Shown here piece by piece: positions 8,553-16,494 of a stretch of DNA of 48,924 bases; position 1 is the first letter of the stretch; every line of letters starts with the position of its first letter. Where the stretch lies: contig DATGFS010000037.1 of the NCBI GenBank assembly GCA_035308905.1, forward strand, positions 1 to 48,924. Reading direction: 5' to 3'. A program made the position numbers and the translations under genes. This stretch comes from a bacterium (GTDB taxonomy: Bacteria; Sysuimicrobiota; Sysuimicrobiia; Sysuimicrobiales; Segetimicrobiaceae). The notes below the pieces were generated by a model, which did not search any database, was not told where the DNA came from, and saw only the letters and a list, made by a program, of their open reading frames with translations.

Positions 8553-9514
8553 TCGTAGCGCACGCGGGGATCGAGCACGCCGTACAGCACGTCCGCGGCG
8601 AGGTTGCATCCAACCACCAGCACGGCGATGCACATGACAATCGCGACCGCGACGACGTAATCGCCGATGATCACGGACTGGATCAGCAGCTGTCCCACGC
8701 CCGGCCACCCGAAGACCGTCTCCGTCACCGGCGCGCCGCCGAAGAGCACCGGCAGGGTAAGCGCCAGCACCGTCACGATCGGGATCATGCCGTTGCGCAT
8801 GACGTGGCGCGTCATCACGCGCCAGCGGGTGAGCCCCTTGGCCCGCGCGGTCCGAACGTAGTCCTGCCGGCTGACCTCGAGGATGCTCGAACGCGTATAG
8901 CGGGCGAGGCTGGCCATGTTGTACAGCGCGATGACCGCGGCCGGCAGAATCAGATGGCGCAGAAAATCGACCGTCGCGGACCATCCGGTCCCCGCGTCCG
9001 GGGCGTGCACGCCGCCGGGCGGCAGCACGTGAAGCTTGACCGCGAAGATGTAGATCATGATGAGCCCCAGCCAGAACAGCGGAATGCTGAAGCCCAGAAA
9101 CGATCCGACGGTCGCGCCGTAGTCGAACACGGAGTATTGATGCAGCGCCGAGTAGACGCCGGCCGGGATCGCGACAAGAATCGACGCCGCCAGCCCGGCC
9201 GACATCAAGACCAGGCTCATCGGCAGCCGTTCCGCCAACATCTGGCGCACGGGCAGCTTGTAATTGACCGACCATCCGAGATCGCCGTGCGCGACCTGCG
9301 CAAGCCACCGCCCGTAGCGCACGTACACGGGACGGTCGAGCCCGTAGAGATGCTTGAGCCGGACGATATCACCCGGCGTCACATCGGGATTATTGGCGAG
9401 CAAGAAGTCCACCGGATCGCCGGGCGCGATGCTCAGGATCACGAACAGCATGACCGAGATGCCGAGGAGTAGCGGCACCACGCCGGCCACCCGGCCGATC
9501 ACGTAACGGCGCAT
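8549..9514 (-). CDS. Peptide/nickel-type ABC importer permease, DppB family (module 2)
   Basis: A 321-residue membrane permease. Its first helix region is RRYVIGRVAGVVPLLLGISV, followed by SIAPGDPVDFLLANNPDVTP, the DppB-type periplasmic segment. The coupling helix is in SRQDYVRTARAKGLTRW, and it ends VLDPRVRYE. It starts 3 bases after the cysteine-hydrolase stop and shares ATGA with the following permease, so both are probably translationally coupled. Confidence 0.93.
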   Translation of the reverse strand: MRRYVIGRVAGVVPLLLGISVMLFVILSIAPGDPVDFLLANNPDVTPGDIVRLKHLYGLDRPVYVRYGRWLAQVAHGDLGWSVNYKLPVRQMLAERLPMSLVLMSAGLAASILVAIPAGVYSALHQYSVFDYGATVGSFLGFSIPLFWLGLIMIYIFAVKLHVLPPGGVHAPDAGTGWSATVDFLRHLILPAAVIALYNMASLARYTRSSILEVSRQDYVRTARAKGLTRWRVMTRHVMRNGMIPIVTVLALTLPVLFGGAPVTETVFGWPGVGQLLIQSVIIGDYVVAVAIVMCIAVLVVGCNLAADVLYGVLDPRVRYE

Positions 9515-9517
9515 GGA

Positions 9518-10162
9518 CTACGGCTGCGCGTCGCCCCAGCGGGCCGCGATCGTCTGGGACGGAACGACGTAGCCGAAGTAGCGGCGAAAGTTCTCCAACG
9601 TTACGGCCTGCACCGTCTCGTCGGCGGCGGCCGTGCCGTCCTCCGCGACGACGACGTAATAGCCGAGCGAGAACGCATGTTGGACCGTCGTCTGCACACA
9701 GAGATTGGTGACGACGCCGGATGCGACCACGGTCTCGACGCCGCGCCGGCGCAGCAATTCGTCGAGCGCCGTTCCGGCGAACCCGTCATAGGAATGACGC
9801 ACGATGCGGTGATCGCCCGAGCGGGGCGCGTCGAGCTCATCGTCGAGGGTCGCGCCCCACCCGCCGGTCGCGCAGAGGATCTCCTCGTGCATGCCCCGCG
9901 CCGCGTAGCGGGCCTGGTAGTTGGGCGCGTCGACGTCCCGGCCGTGCTCCATCGTCACGTAGCAGACGGGGACGCCGGCCCGGCGGGCCGCCGCGATCAG
10001 GCCGTTGATCACGGGAATGACGCGACGCAGCCGGGCGCCGCCCGATCCCCGCCGCGCCGCCCAGCCGCGGGCGTCGACAAAGTCGCGCTGGAGATCGATC
10101 GCGAGCAGGGCGCACCGTCGGGGAGACAGCACGTCGGCGAGAGTTGTCAGCACCGAAGTCAT
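9518..10162 (-). CDS. RutB-like isochorismatase-family cysteine hydrolase
   Basis: A 214-residue cytoplasmic hydrolase of the isochorismatase/N-carbamoylsarcosine amidase/RutB fold, which cleaves amide, ureido or enol-ether bonds with an Asp-Lys-Cys triad. Asp23 lies in LLAIDLQRDF and Cys155 in SGVVTNLCVQTTV. The lysine position appears to be Arg122 (IVRHSYDGF, where RutB-type enzymes have K). The C-terminal part, with ENFRRYFGYV, aligns best with RutB-like members. The ATG at 10162 shares ATGA with the LLM oxidoreductase, so the two are made together. Start chosen for that overlap and for the family N-terminus. Substrate unknown; ureidoacrylate-type or other ring-opened amides are reasonable guesses. 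Confidence 0.86.
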   Translation of the reverse strand: MTSVLTTLADVLSPRRCALLAIDLQRDFVDARGWAARRGSGGARLRRVIPVINGLIAAARRAGVPVCYVTMEHGRDVDAPNYQARYAARGMHEEILCATGGWGATLDDELDAPRSGDHRIVRHSYDGFAGTALDELLRRRGVETVVASGVVTNLCVQTTVQHAFSLGYYVVVAEDGTAAADETVQAVTLENFRRYFGYVVPSQTIAARWGDAQP

Positions 10163-11181
10163 GGTGCCAGGCTTGAATTGACCGCGAACGCGGGCGCGAC
10201 CTCGTTCAGGAACAGCTCGAGCTGGCGCCGCTGCTGCCAGGAGGTCAGCCGGATCGCGATCTCCTGCACGCCCGCCTCGAAGTACGCATGGAACTGCTCG
10301 ATGCACTGCGCCGGGGTCCCCATCGCGGTCCAGGCTTCCACAAACGCCGGCGTGAAGTTGGCCGTGTAGTACGCATTGAGGAACCGCGTGCTCTCTTCGA
10401 GCGCGTGCTTGCGGTCGGGGTTGATATTAATGTTGTGATACAGGACGTTGCCGAGCGCGCCGGGATCGCGTCCCTCCTCGGCCGCCATGCCGCGGATGGT
10501 GTTCCATTGTTCGGCGAAGACGCGGGGAGCGATCTTGTTGGTCATCCATCCGTCCGCCAAATGCGCCACCCGCCGGAACGCGCGCTCCACGTTGCGGGCA
10601 TCGATCGCCTGCCCGACCTTGTACGTCACGGTTGTGGGGTTGCTTGCGATCCAGATCGGCAGAGGCTTCTGCACCGGCTTCGGCTCGACCGTCACACCGT
10701 CGGTGTCGTAGAAGCGGCCGTGGTGGATCACCTGCTCCTCTGTAAACAGCCGGCGCAGCAGCACGATGCCCTCTTCGAGGCGGCCGATCCGCTCCTTCGA
10801 GGCGATGCCCATCGTCCGATGCTCGAGGGCCTGGGCCGCGCTCATCTCGTCGGCCCCGCCGAGACAGGCGATCAACAGCGCCCGTCCGTTCGAGAGGACG
10901 TCGAGACTGGCCCACTGCACCGCGAGCAGCACCGGATGCCGCTGGGGGAAGGACGCCATGCACGCCACGCCGAGCCGCGTGCGCCGCGTCCGGCCGGCGA
11001 GCGCCCCCAACAGCACCACCGACTCGACGCGCGGCTTCGCGAGGAGGCTGTCGCCGACCCAGATCGACTGGAATGCGCCGGACCGGTCGGCGGCTTCCCC
11101 GAGGTCCAGTAACTCGTCCGCCGTGACGGCGTCGAGCAGGACGCCGCGATTAGGCAAAGTCAGGCCAAATTGTCCCGTCAT
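10159..11181 (-). CDS. LLM-class (luciferase-like) flavin-dependent oxidoreductase
   Basis: A 340-residue TIM-barrel protein of the bacterial luciferase-like superfamily, using FMN or F420. It begins FGLTLPNRGVLLDAVTADEL and contains RTRRTRLGVACMASFPQRHP, the flavin-site strand and loop, then IGRLEEGIVLLRRLFTEE and PLPIWIASNP. Members act as monooxygenases or F420-dependent dehydrogenases. Coupling to a RutB-like hydrolase recalls RutA-RutB, where an LLM enzyme opens a pyrimidine ring, but this protein is not a clear RutA. It begins 87 bases after the FAH gene. A purine-rich GAAGGAAAGGG precedes the ATG. Confidence 0.87.
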   Translation of the reverse strand: MTGQFGLTLPNRGVLLDAVTADELLDLGEAADRSGAFQSIWVGDSLLAKPRVESVVLLGALAGRTRRTRLGVACMASFPQRHPVLLAVQWASLDVLSNGRALLIACLGGADEMSAAQALEHRTMGIASKERIGRLEEGIVLLRRLFTEEQVIHHGRFYDTDGVTVEPKPVQKPLPIWIASNPTTVTYKVGQAIDARNVERAFRRVAHLADGWMTNKIAPRVFAEQWNTIRGMAAEEGRDPGALGNVLYHNININPDRKHALEESTRFLNAYYTANFTPAFVEAWTAMGTPAQCIEQFHAYFEAGVQEIAIRLTSWQQRRQLELFLNEVAPAFAVNSSLAP

Positions 11182-11268
11182 CGAGCCCTTTCCTTCACGC
11201 CGTGGGATTCACTGCCGGTGGCGCTAGATTCAACGCGCGTCCGGTGATACCCGCCGGGCGTCCCCGCG

Positions 11269-12192
11269 CTAGGCCACGCGCACCGCCGGGTTCCGCAGCA
11301 CGCCGATCTCGTCGGCCCCGATCTCGATCAGATCGCCCGCCTCGCAGGCAAACTCGTCGGGCGGCACGATGCCGGTGCCGGTCAGCAGCACGGTCATCGC
11401 CGGCACGTCGTTGGACCGCTTGAGACAGGCGATAAGGTCGGCGAGCGGCCGGTGGAGGCGCGCGGTCGATACCTCGCCGCGAAACACCTCGCGCCCGCCG
11501 CGCGAGATCCGGCACCACAGCGTGAGGGCCCGCTGCACGGGCGCGTCGCTCACCAGTACGACCGGCCCGAGCGCGCAGCACGCCCGATAAATCTTGGCCT
11601 GCGGCAAATACAGCGGATTCTCGCCCTCGATGTCGCGGGCGCTCATGTCATTGCCGAGCGTGTAGCCGACGATCGCGCCGGCTCCGTCAAGCACCACGGC
11701 CAGTTCGGCCTCCGGCACCGTCCAGCGGGAGTCGGCGCGGACCCCGACCGCGGCGTTCGGGCCGACGCATCGCGAGGCGGTCGCCTTGAAGAACACCTCC
11801 GGCCGCTCCGCGTCGTAGACTTTATCGTAGATCCCGACGGTCGTGGTCTCGGCGAGGCGCGCCTCGCGGCTTCGCTCGTAGGTCACGCCGGCGGCCCATA
11901 CTTCCGGCGCGGCCACGGGCGCCAGGAAGTGCGGACGTCCGGAATCGGGCGGGCGGTCGAGATCGCGGTACGCATGGACGCCGCCGCGACCCAGCATGCC
12001 GCGGGCGGCCTCCCTGATGCCGGCGCCGGTCCGCGCCGCTTCCTCGAGCAGCGCCTCGAGCGAGTCCACGGCCGCGCCGGCCGCCGTCGCGAGCAACCGG
12101 ACGTCCGCCCCCTCGCACACTCCCAGGGACGGCCCCCGCCCCGGGATCCACACCCGGGCGAACCGCATCGCCGCGCCGCCCGCCGGCGTCAT
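11269..12192 (-). CDS. Fumarylacetoacetate hydrolase (FAH)-family protein, sugar-acid type
   Basis: A 307-residue FAH-fold enzyme acting on 2-keto or 2,4-diketo acids. The metal-binding pair lies in VPEAELAVVLDG, and GNDMSARDIEGENPLYLPQA plus KIYRACCALGP form the rest of the active site. The ENPLYLPQAKIY region recalls 2-keto-3-deoxy-arabonate dehydratase and diketo-deoxy-fuconate hydrolase relatives (recollection, not a search). That fits the neighbouring L-fuconate dehydratase-like gene. The start at 12192 has AGGAGG ten bases upstream; MRFARV at 12168 is the alternative. The Shine-Dalgarno lies inside a short duplication of the upstream gene's 3' end. Confidence 0.87.
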   Translation of the reverse strand: MTPAGGAAMRFARVWIPGRGPSLGVCEGADVRLLATAAGAAVDSLEALLEEAARTGAGIREAARGMLGRGGVHAYRDLDRPPDSGRPHFLAPVAAPEVWAAGVTYERSREARLAETTTVGIYDKVYDAERPEVFFKATASRCVGPNAAVGVRADSRWTVPEAELAVVLDGAGAIVGYTLGNDMSARDIEGENPLYLPQAKIYRACCALGPVVLVSDAPVQRALTLWCRISRGGREVFRGEVSTARLHRPLADLIACLKRSNDVPAMTVLLTGTGIVPPDEFACEAGDLIEIGADEIGVLRNPAVRVA

Positions 12193-12196
12193 CCTG

Positions 12197-12255
12197 CAGC
12201 GGCCTCCTGCCCCGTCTCCGCAGGACCTCCGGCCGCTATCCAGCGGCCTCCTGCC
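12197..12255. repeat. 15-bp direct repeat supplying a ribosome-binding site
   Basis: CAGCGGCCTCCTGCC occurs at 12197-12211 and 12241-12255. On the minus strand the second copy encodes the last residues of the dehydratase, and the first copy contains the AGGAGG used by the FAH gene. A local duplication is the simplest explanation. Confidence 0.7.
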
Positions 12256-13546
12256 ACATGCGGCCGCGCGGAAACTCGTACGCGTCCAGCGACTCCGGCC
12301 GCATCGTCACGCTGAAACCCGGCCGGAGCGGCGGCATGTACCGTCCTCGCCGGATCACGACGGGATCGATGAAATGCTCGTGCAGGTGATCCACGTACTC
12401 GAGCACGCGGCGCTCGAGCGAGCCCGACACCGCGATGTAGTCGAACAGCGAGATGTGCTGTTCGTACTCGCACAGGCCGACCCCGCCGGCGTGCGGGCAC
12501 ACCGGGATCCCGAACTTCGCCGCCAGCAGAAGTACCGCCAGCATCTCGTTGACCCCGCCGAGCCGCGCCACGTCCGCCTGGCAGAACGCGATTGCGTTCG
12601 CCTGAAAGTACTGCTTGAACATCACCCGGTTGTGCACGTGCTCGCCGGTCGCCACCCCGACCGGCGCCACCGCCCGCGCGATCGCGGCGTGACCGAGGAT
12701 GTCGTCGGGGCTCGTCGGCTCCTCGATCCACAACGGCCGGAAGCCGACGAGAGCGGCCATCCGCTCGATCGCCGTGGGGACGTCCCAGTACTGGTTCGCG
12801 TCCATCATCAACGCGCGGTCGGGTCCGATCTCCTCACGGATCAGGGCGGCGCGGCGCCGGTCGTCGTCGGGGTTGACGCCGACCTTCATCTTGATATGGG
12901 TCCAGCCCGCCGCGACCGCCTCCCGGCACAGGCGCCGGACCTTCTCGTCCGGGTAGCCGAGCCAGCCCGCGGAGGTCGTGTAGGCCGGAAATCCGTCGCG
13001 CCGCATCTCCGCCTCGCGGCCGGCGCGGCCCGCCTGCCGCCGCTGCAACAAGTCCAGCGCCTCGTCGGCCGTCAGCGCGTCGTTCATGTAGCGAAAGTCG
13101 ATCGCGGCCACCAGCGCCTCGGGAGACAGATCGCTCAGCAGCTTCCAAAGGGGCTTCCCCTCCGCCTTCGCGTACAGGTCCCACATCGCGTTCACGACCG
13201 CGGCCGTCGCGAGGTGGATCGCGCCCTTTTCCGGCCCGATCCACCGGAGCTGGCTGTCTCCGGTGATCGTCCGGTAGAGCTGGCCCATGGCGCCGGTACA
13301 CGATTCCAGGGTCCGGCCCCGGACCAGCGGCGCGAGCGCGCGAATCGCCGCGACGCAGACGTCGTTGCCGCGGCCGATCGTGAAGGTGAGGCCGTGGCCC
13401 TCGATCCCCGCGGGATGATCGGTCTTGAGCACCACGTAGGCGGCGGAGTAATCGGGGTCGGGGTTCATCGCGTCCGAGCCGTCGCGCGCGCGGGAGGTGG
13501 GAAACCGGACGTCGCGCACGACGACGTCGACGATCTTCGTGGGCAT
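12236..13546 (-). CDS. fucD: L-fuconate dehydratase-like enolase-superfamily protein
   Basis: A 436-residue mandelate racemase/enolase-superfamily enzyme expected to dehydrate a sugar acid (L-fuconate or similar) to a 2-keto-3-deoxy acid with Mg2+. Family-like segments are TIVDVVVRDVRFPTS-type N-terminal strand, TTSAGWLGYPDEKVRRLCRE, the KMKVG catalytic lysines, the metal ligands in MMDANQYWD, EEPTSPDD and GEHVHNR, and the late active-site segment CPHAGGVGLCEYEQH. Start at 13546 (MPTKIVD) matches the family N-terminus; an upstream ATG at 13600 adds 18 unlikely residues. It is the first gene of the seven-gene operon. Substrate within the acid-sugar dehydratases is uncertain. Confidence 0.88.
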   Translation of the reverse strand: MPTKIVDVVVRDVRFPTSRARDGSDAMNPDPDYSAAYVVLKTDHPAGIEGHGLTFTIGRGNDVCVAAIRALAPLVRGRTLESCTGAMGQLYRTITGDSQLRWIGPEKGAIHLATAAVVNAMWDLYAKAEGKPLWKLLSDLSPEALVAAIDFRYMNDALTADEALDLLQRRQAGRAGREAEMRRDGFPAYTTSAGWLGYPDEKVRRLCREAVAAGWTHIKMKVGVNPDDDRRRAALIREEIGPDRALMMDANQYWDVPTAIERMAALVGFRPLWIEEPTSPDDILGHAAIARAVAPVGVATGEHVHNRVMFKQYFQANAIAFCQADVARLGGVNEMLAVLLLAAKFGIPVCPHAGGVGLCEYEQHISLFDYIAVSGSLERRVLEYVDHLHEHFIDPVVIRRGRYMPPLRPGFSVTMRPESLDAYEFPRGRMWQEAAG

Positions 13547-13629
13547 GGAGAACACTGCCGCGCCGCCCGGCGGGTTCCCTGCTCCCGCCCATCGGCGCAC
13601 AAACGTACGTGCGGACGCAAGTGGACACG

Positions 13630-13662
13630 CCGGGCCGGGCCGCCGGAGGCGGCCCGGCCCGG
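13630..13662. terminator. 15-bp perfect GC hairpin
   Basis: CCGGGCCGGGCCGCC (13630-13644) pairs with its exact complement at 13648-13662 around a GGA loop. It lies 55 bases past the stop of the small membrane-protein gene and upstream of the dehydratase operon. No U-run follows on either strand, so rho-independent strength is uncertain. Confidence 0.5.
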
Positions 13663-13716
13663 GTCATCTATCGACTTGGCAATCGGTCGCGATCGCCGAT
13701 TCGCGCGCCGTCCGGC

Positions 13717-14151
13717 CTAGGTCGGGTTGTTCATCGTCACGCGGGTCGTATCGACCGGCCTCGGCAGCGGTTCGCGGTCGATGCGCGCCCGCAGGCCGCG
13801 GATGTCGCGGTCGAGCGTATCGAGCCTGACGCGGATGTCCTCGAGCGGCTGCCGTTCCTCGTCATACGCTTTGGCCTTCACCCGGAGCATCTCGTCGCCC
13901 ATCACGCGCATCGTCCGCTCGTACTGCTGCACACGGCGGTCGAGCGCGCCGTGGTCGAGCAGCGACGCGATCCAGGCGAGCACAAGTGCGGCCCCGGCGG
14001 CCACCATCAAGTCCTGAATCGTCAAAACGACGAATTGGTCCGCCGCTCCGGGCATGCGGAGACTCAGCGAACCCTGGAACGCCGACGGGTTCGCGAGAAC
14101 GATCGCCGCGTCGAGGATCAACAGAATGGCAGTCAAAATGGCCTGCAGCAT
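13717..14151 (-). CDS. Small membrane protein with coiled coil, unknown function
   Basis: A 144-residue protein I do not recognise. Two hydrophobic segments are visible: LQAILTAILLILDAAIVLA at the N-terminus and DLMVAAGAALVLAWIASLL around residues 47-65. A charged, heptad-like region rich in Arg, Glu and Asp follows to about residue 128 (RRVQQYERTMRVMGDEMLR, then LDTLDRDIRGLRARID), suggesting a cytoplasmic coiled coil anchored by two helices. GGGAGG lies 8 bases before the ATG. It is divergent from the methyltransferase gene and followed by a strong hairpin, so it is probably transcribed alone. Confidence 0.75.
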   Translation of the reverse strand: MLQAILTAILLILDAAIVLANPSAFQGSLSLRMPGAADQFVVLTIQDLMVAAGAALVLAWIASLLDHGALDRRVQQYERTMRVMGDEMLRVKAKAYDEERQPLEDIRVRLDTLDRDIRGLRARIDREPLPRPVDTTRVTMNNPT

Positions 14152-14233
14152 AGTTGCCGCCTCCCTTCGTGGCCATTTTGCCCAGCGCGGCCTTCACAGG
14201 AACGCCGGCGGCGCCGGCCGAACAGACGGCCCC

Positions 14234-14983
14234 GTGAGCATCTACCGCCGGTACGCGGAAGCCTACGCCAAAGCCGGTCAGGGACGGTTCAGCCTACAGC
14301 TCGTACCCTGGGTGGCGGCCGTGCTCGAACGCCACGGCAGCGGGACGCGCACGCTGGCGGACGTGGCATGCGGCGCGGGGGAGTTCGCGGTGGCGATGGC
14401 CCGAAAGGGGCTCGCCGTGACCGGGATCGACCAGTCGCCGGAGATGCTCGCGCTCGCGAGCGCGGCCGCCGATCGAAGCGGCGTCCGCATCACCTGGCTC
14501 GAGCAGGACATGCGCGAGCTGCGTCTTCCCGCGCCGGTGGATGCCGCGACCTGTCTCTACGACAGCCTCAACTTTTTGGTCGACGAGGGCGAACTTCGCC
14601 GGGCGATGAGCGCGGTCGCGGAGTCGCTCCGCCCCGGCGGACTCTTCCTCTTCGACATGGCAACGGTGCGCGGCCTGGCGACGCGATGGGGCAACCGGGT
14701 GTGGATCATCCAGGACTCCGACGACGCGTTCGAAGCCAACCAAAGTGAATTCGATTACGATTCCGGAATCGCCACCCTCCGCGTAAACGCCTTCCTGCAC
14801 CGGCAGGGCGACCTCTACGAGCGGGTCAAGGAAGTGCACCGCGAACGGGGGTACCCGGTTCCCGCGATCGACGCGGCCCTGACGGGCGCCGCGTTCACCA
14901 TCCTCGGGCGTTGGAGCAGCGAAACGTTCGACGAGGTGACGCCGGACGCGCAGCGGATCTTCTACGCCGCGCGGCGGCGGTAA
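14234..14983 (+). CDS. Class I SAM-dependent methyltransferase
   Basis: A 249-residue Rossmann-fold methyltransferase. Motif I is LADVACGAGEFAVAMARKG (about residues 40-58), the acidic residue binding the SAM ribose is in VTGIDQSPEM, and a later segment reads EQDMRELRLPAPVDAATCLY. The C-terminal half (FDYDSGIATLRVNAFLHRQG and following strands) looks like the substrate cap of small-molecule methyltransferases. The GTG start at 14234 is chosen because upstream codons overlap the promoter region of the divergent membrane-protein gene; no strong Shine-Dalgarno is visible. The GNAT gene follows 34 bases later. Substrate unknown. Confidence 0.87.
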   Translation: MSIYRRYAEAYAKAGQGRFSLQLVPWVAAVLERHGSGTRTLADVACGAGEFAVAMARKGLAVTGIDQSPEMLALASAAADRSGVRITWLEQDMRELRLPAPVDAATCLYDSLNFLVDEGELRRAMSAVAESLRPGGLFLFDMATVRGLATRWGNRVWIIQDSDDAFEANQSEFDYDSGIATLRVNAFLHRQGDLYERVKEVHRERGYPVPAIDAALTGAAFTILGRWSSETFDEVTPDAQRIFYAARRR

Positions 14984-15017
14984 GTCGCGCAGTCACCCCG
15001 GCGATGCCCGGCCGGCG

Positions 15018-15542
15018 GTGAGAGCCGCCACGACGGCGGATGTCGCCGCCATCGCCCGCGTACACGTCGACGCCTGGCGGTCAACGTACCGCGGCATCGT
15101 CCCGCAAGCATTTCTGGACGGGCTGTCCTATCGGGATCGTGAAGCACTCTGGCATCGCGTCCTCAACGGCCCGCCCGAACGCCACGGGGTGTTCGTGGCC
15201 GAGGCCGGCGCGCAGGGCATCGTCGGCTTTGCGGACGGCGCGCGGCCACAAACTCCGCACCTAGCGTACGAAGGCCGATTGTCCGCGATTTACATCGTCG
15301 AAGCATTTCAGGGGCGGGGCCTCGGGCGGGATCTGGTCCTGAACGTCGTGGCCTGGTTCGTCGAGCACGGCATCCGTTCAATGCTGGTGTGGGTGCTTGC
15401 GGATAACCCGGCATGCCGTTTCTACGAGGCGTTGGGAGGCACACGGATCGAGGTCACGCGAATCGAGATCGGCGGAGCGGGCCTCGAGGAAGTCGCGTAC
15501 GGATGGGCCGACGTGACGAGGATCATGCGCCCCTCGCGATGA
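15018..15542 (+). CDS. GNAT-family N-acetyltransferase
   Basis: A 174-residue acetyltransferase that would move an acetyl group from acetyl-CoA to an amine. The acetyl-CoA pyrophosphate loop is visible in YIVEAFQGRGLGRDLVL (Q-G-R-G-L-G), preceded by the beta-4 strand GRLSAIYIV. The C-terminal ADNPACRFYEALGGTR segment is also typical. The start is GTG at 15018 (MRAATTADVAAIARVH). It is probably co-transcribed with the methyltransferase. Its stop faces the stop of the DUF72 gene with only 7 bases between. Substrate unknown. Confidence 0.87.
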   Translation: MRAATTADVAAIARVHVDAWRSTYRGIVPQAFLDGLSYRDREALWHRVLNGPPERHGVFVAEAGAQGIVGFADGARPQTPHLAYEGRLSAIYIVEAFQGRGLGRDLVLNVVAWFVEHGIRSMLVWVLADNPACRFYEALGGTRIEVTRIEIGGAGLEEVAYGWADVTRIMRPSR

Positions 15543-15549
15543 AGGCCGC

Positions 15550-16494
15550 TCAGCCTCGTCCCTCGAGCAGATCGGCCAAGGTCCGCGCGTCGCGCGCCAT
15601 GGCGCCGCCGACGTGGTTGTTGAACATCGCGTAGAGTCTGTCCGCGCGCTCCGCCAGCCGCCGCGCGACGCCCGCCCACTGCCGCAGTTCCTCGCCGGAA
15701 TAGGCGTAGTCGTAGCGCTGATCGGTCGACGCGCCCGCGCGGGCCCAGCCTTCGCGGTTTCGTCCGTGGAAGCGGATCACCGCGATCTTGGAGGTCACCG
15801 CCTCGACCGGCGGCATCAGCCACGGCAGGTCGGGCAGATCCACCATGACGTAGGCAAGTCCGAGCCGCGCCAGCTCGTCGAGCACCTCCGGGTGATGCGA
15901 CCAGCTGCGGTGCCGGAATTCCACGGCGATCCGCCGCCCGGCGAGCTCCTCGCGCCAGCGCGCCATCTCGTCGACGACCGCCGGCGCGTAGCGCGTTCCG
16001 GGCGGCAGCTGGAACAGCACGTAGCCGAGCTTACCCGCGTCCCCGAGCGGCGCGAGAAATTCGCGGTACGCGTCCCAGCACGCGTTCCGAAACTCCTCCG
16101 GCACGTCGGGCAGCTTCACTTCGGCCGCGTCCCGGAGGCGCGCGGGCAGCAACCCGGCGAAGCCCGCGGGGAGCCGCTTGACCGCGGCGCCGTGCCCGGT
16201 GAACAGCCCGAACGCCTTCGCGTTCATGACGAACCCCGGCGGCGTCTCTTCCGCCCAGCGGCGACTGTAGGCCGGCGGCAGCAGCGCGAAGTACGATGCG
16301 TCGACCTCAACCGTGGGGAACCGGCCGGCGTAGTACCGCAGCCGGTCGGAGGCGCCGCGCACTCCCGACGGATAAAAATCGCTCTTCACGAACGACTTCT
16401 CCGCCCACGAGCACGTCCCGACGTAGATGCGGCCGCCCACCGGCGCTGCAGGGGCCGGCGGCAGCAGCGAGAGCTGGTCGACGTCCGGCATCAT
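15550..16494 (-). CDS. DUF72 (YecE-like) protein
   Basis: A 314-residue TIM-barrel-like protein of the DUF72 family, biochemical role unknown. Family marks are RIYVGTCSWAEKSF near the start, VEVDASYFALLPPAYSRRWA, VMNAKAFGLFTGH, YVLFQLPP, IAVEFRHRSW, and the C-terminal VIRFHGRN and YAMFNNHVGG. The start at 16494 is the first of two adjacent ATGs and overlaps the DUF309 stop in an ATGA arrangement. It ends a three-gene coupled set with DUF309 and DUF255. Confidence 0.92.
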   Translation of the reverse strand: MMPDVDQLSLLPPAPAAPVGGRIYVGTCSWAEKSFVKSDFYPSGVRGASDRLRYYAGRFPTVEVDASYFALLPPAYSRRWAEETPPGFVMNAKAFGLFTGHGAAVKRLPAGFAGLLPARLRDAAEVKLPDVPEEFRNACWDAYREFLAPLGDAGKLGYVLFQLPPGTRYAPAVVDEMARWREELAGRRIAVEFRHRSWSHHPEVLDELARLGLAYVMVDLPDLPWLMPPVEAVTSKIAVIRFHGRNREGWARAGASTDQRYDYAYSGEELRQWAGVARRLAERADRLYAMFNNHVGGAMARDARTLADLLEGRG

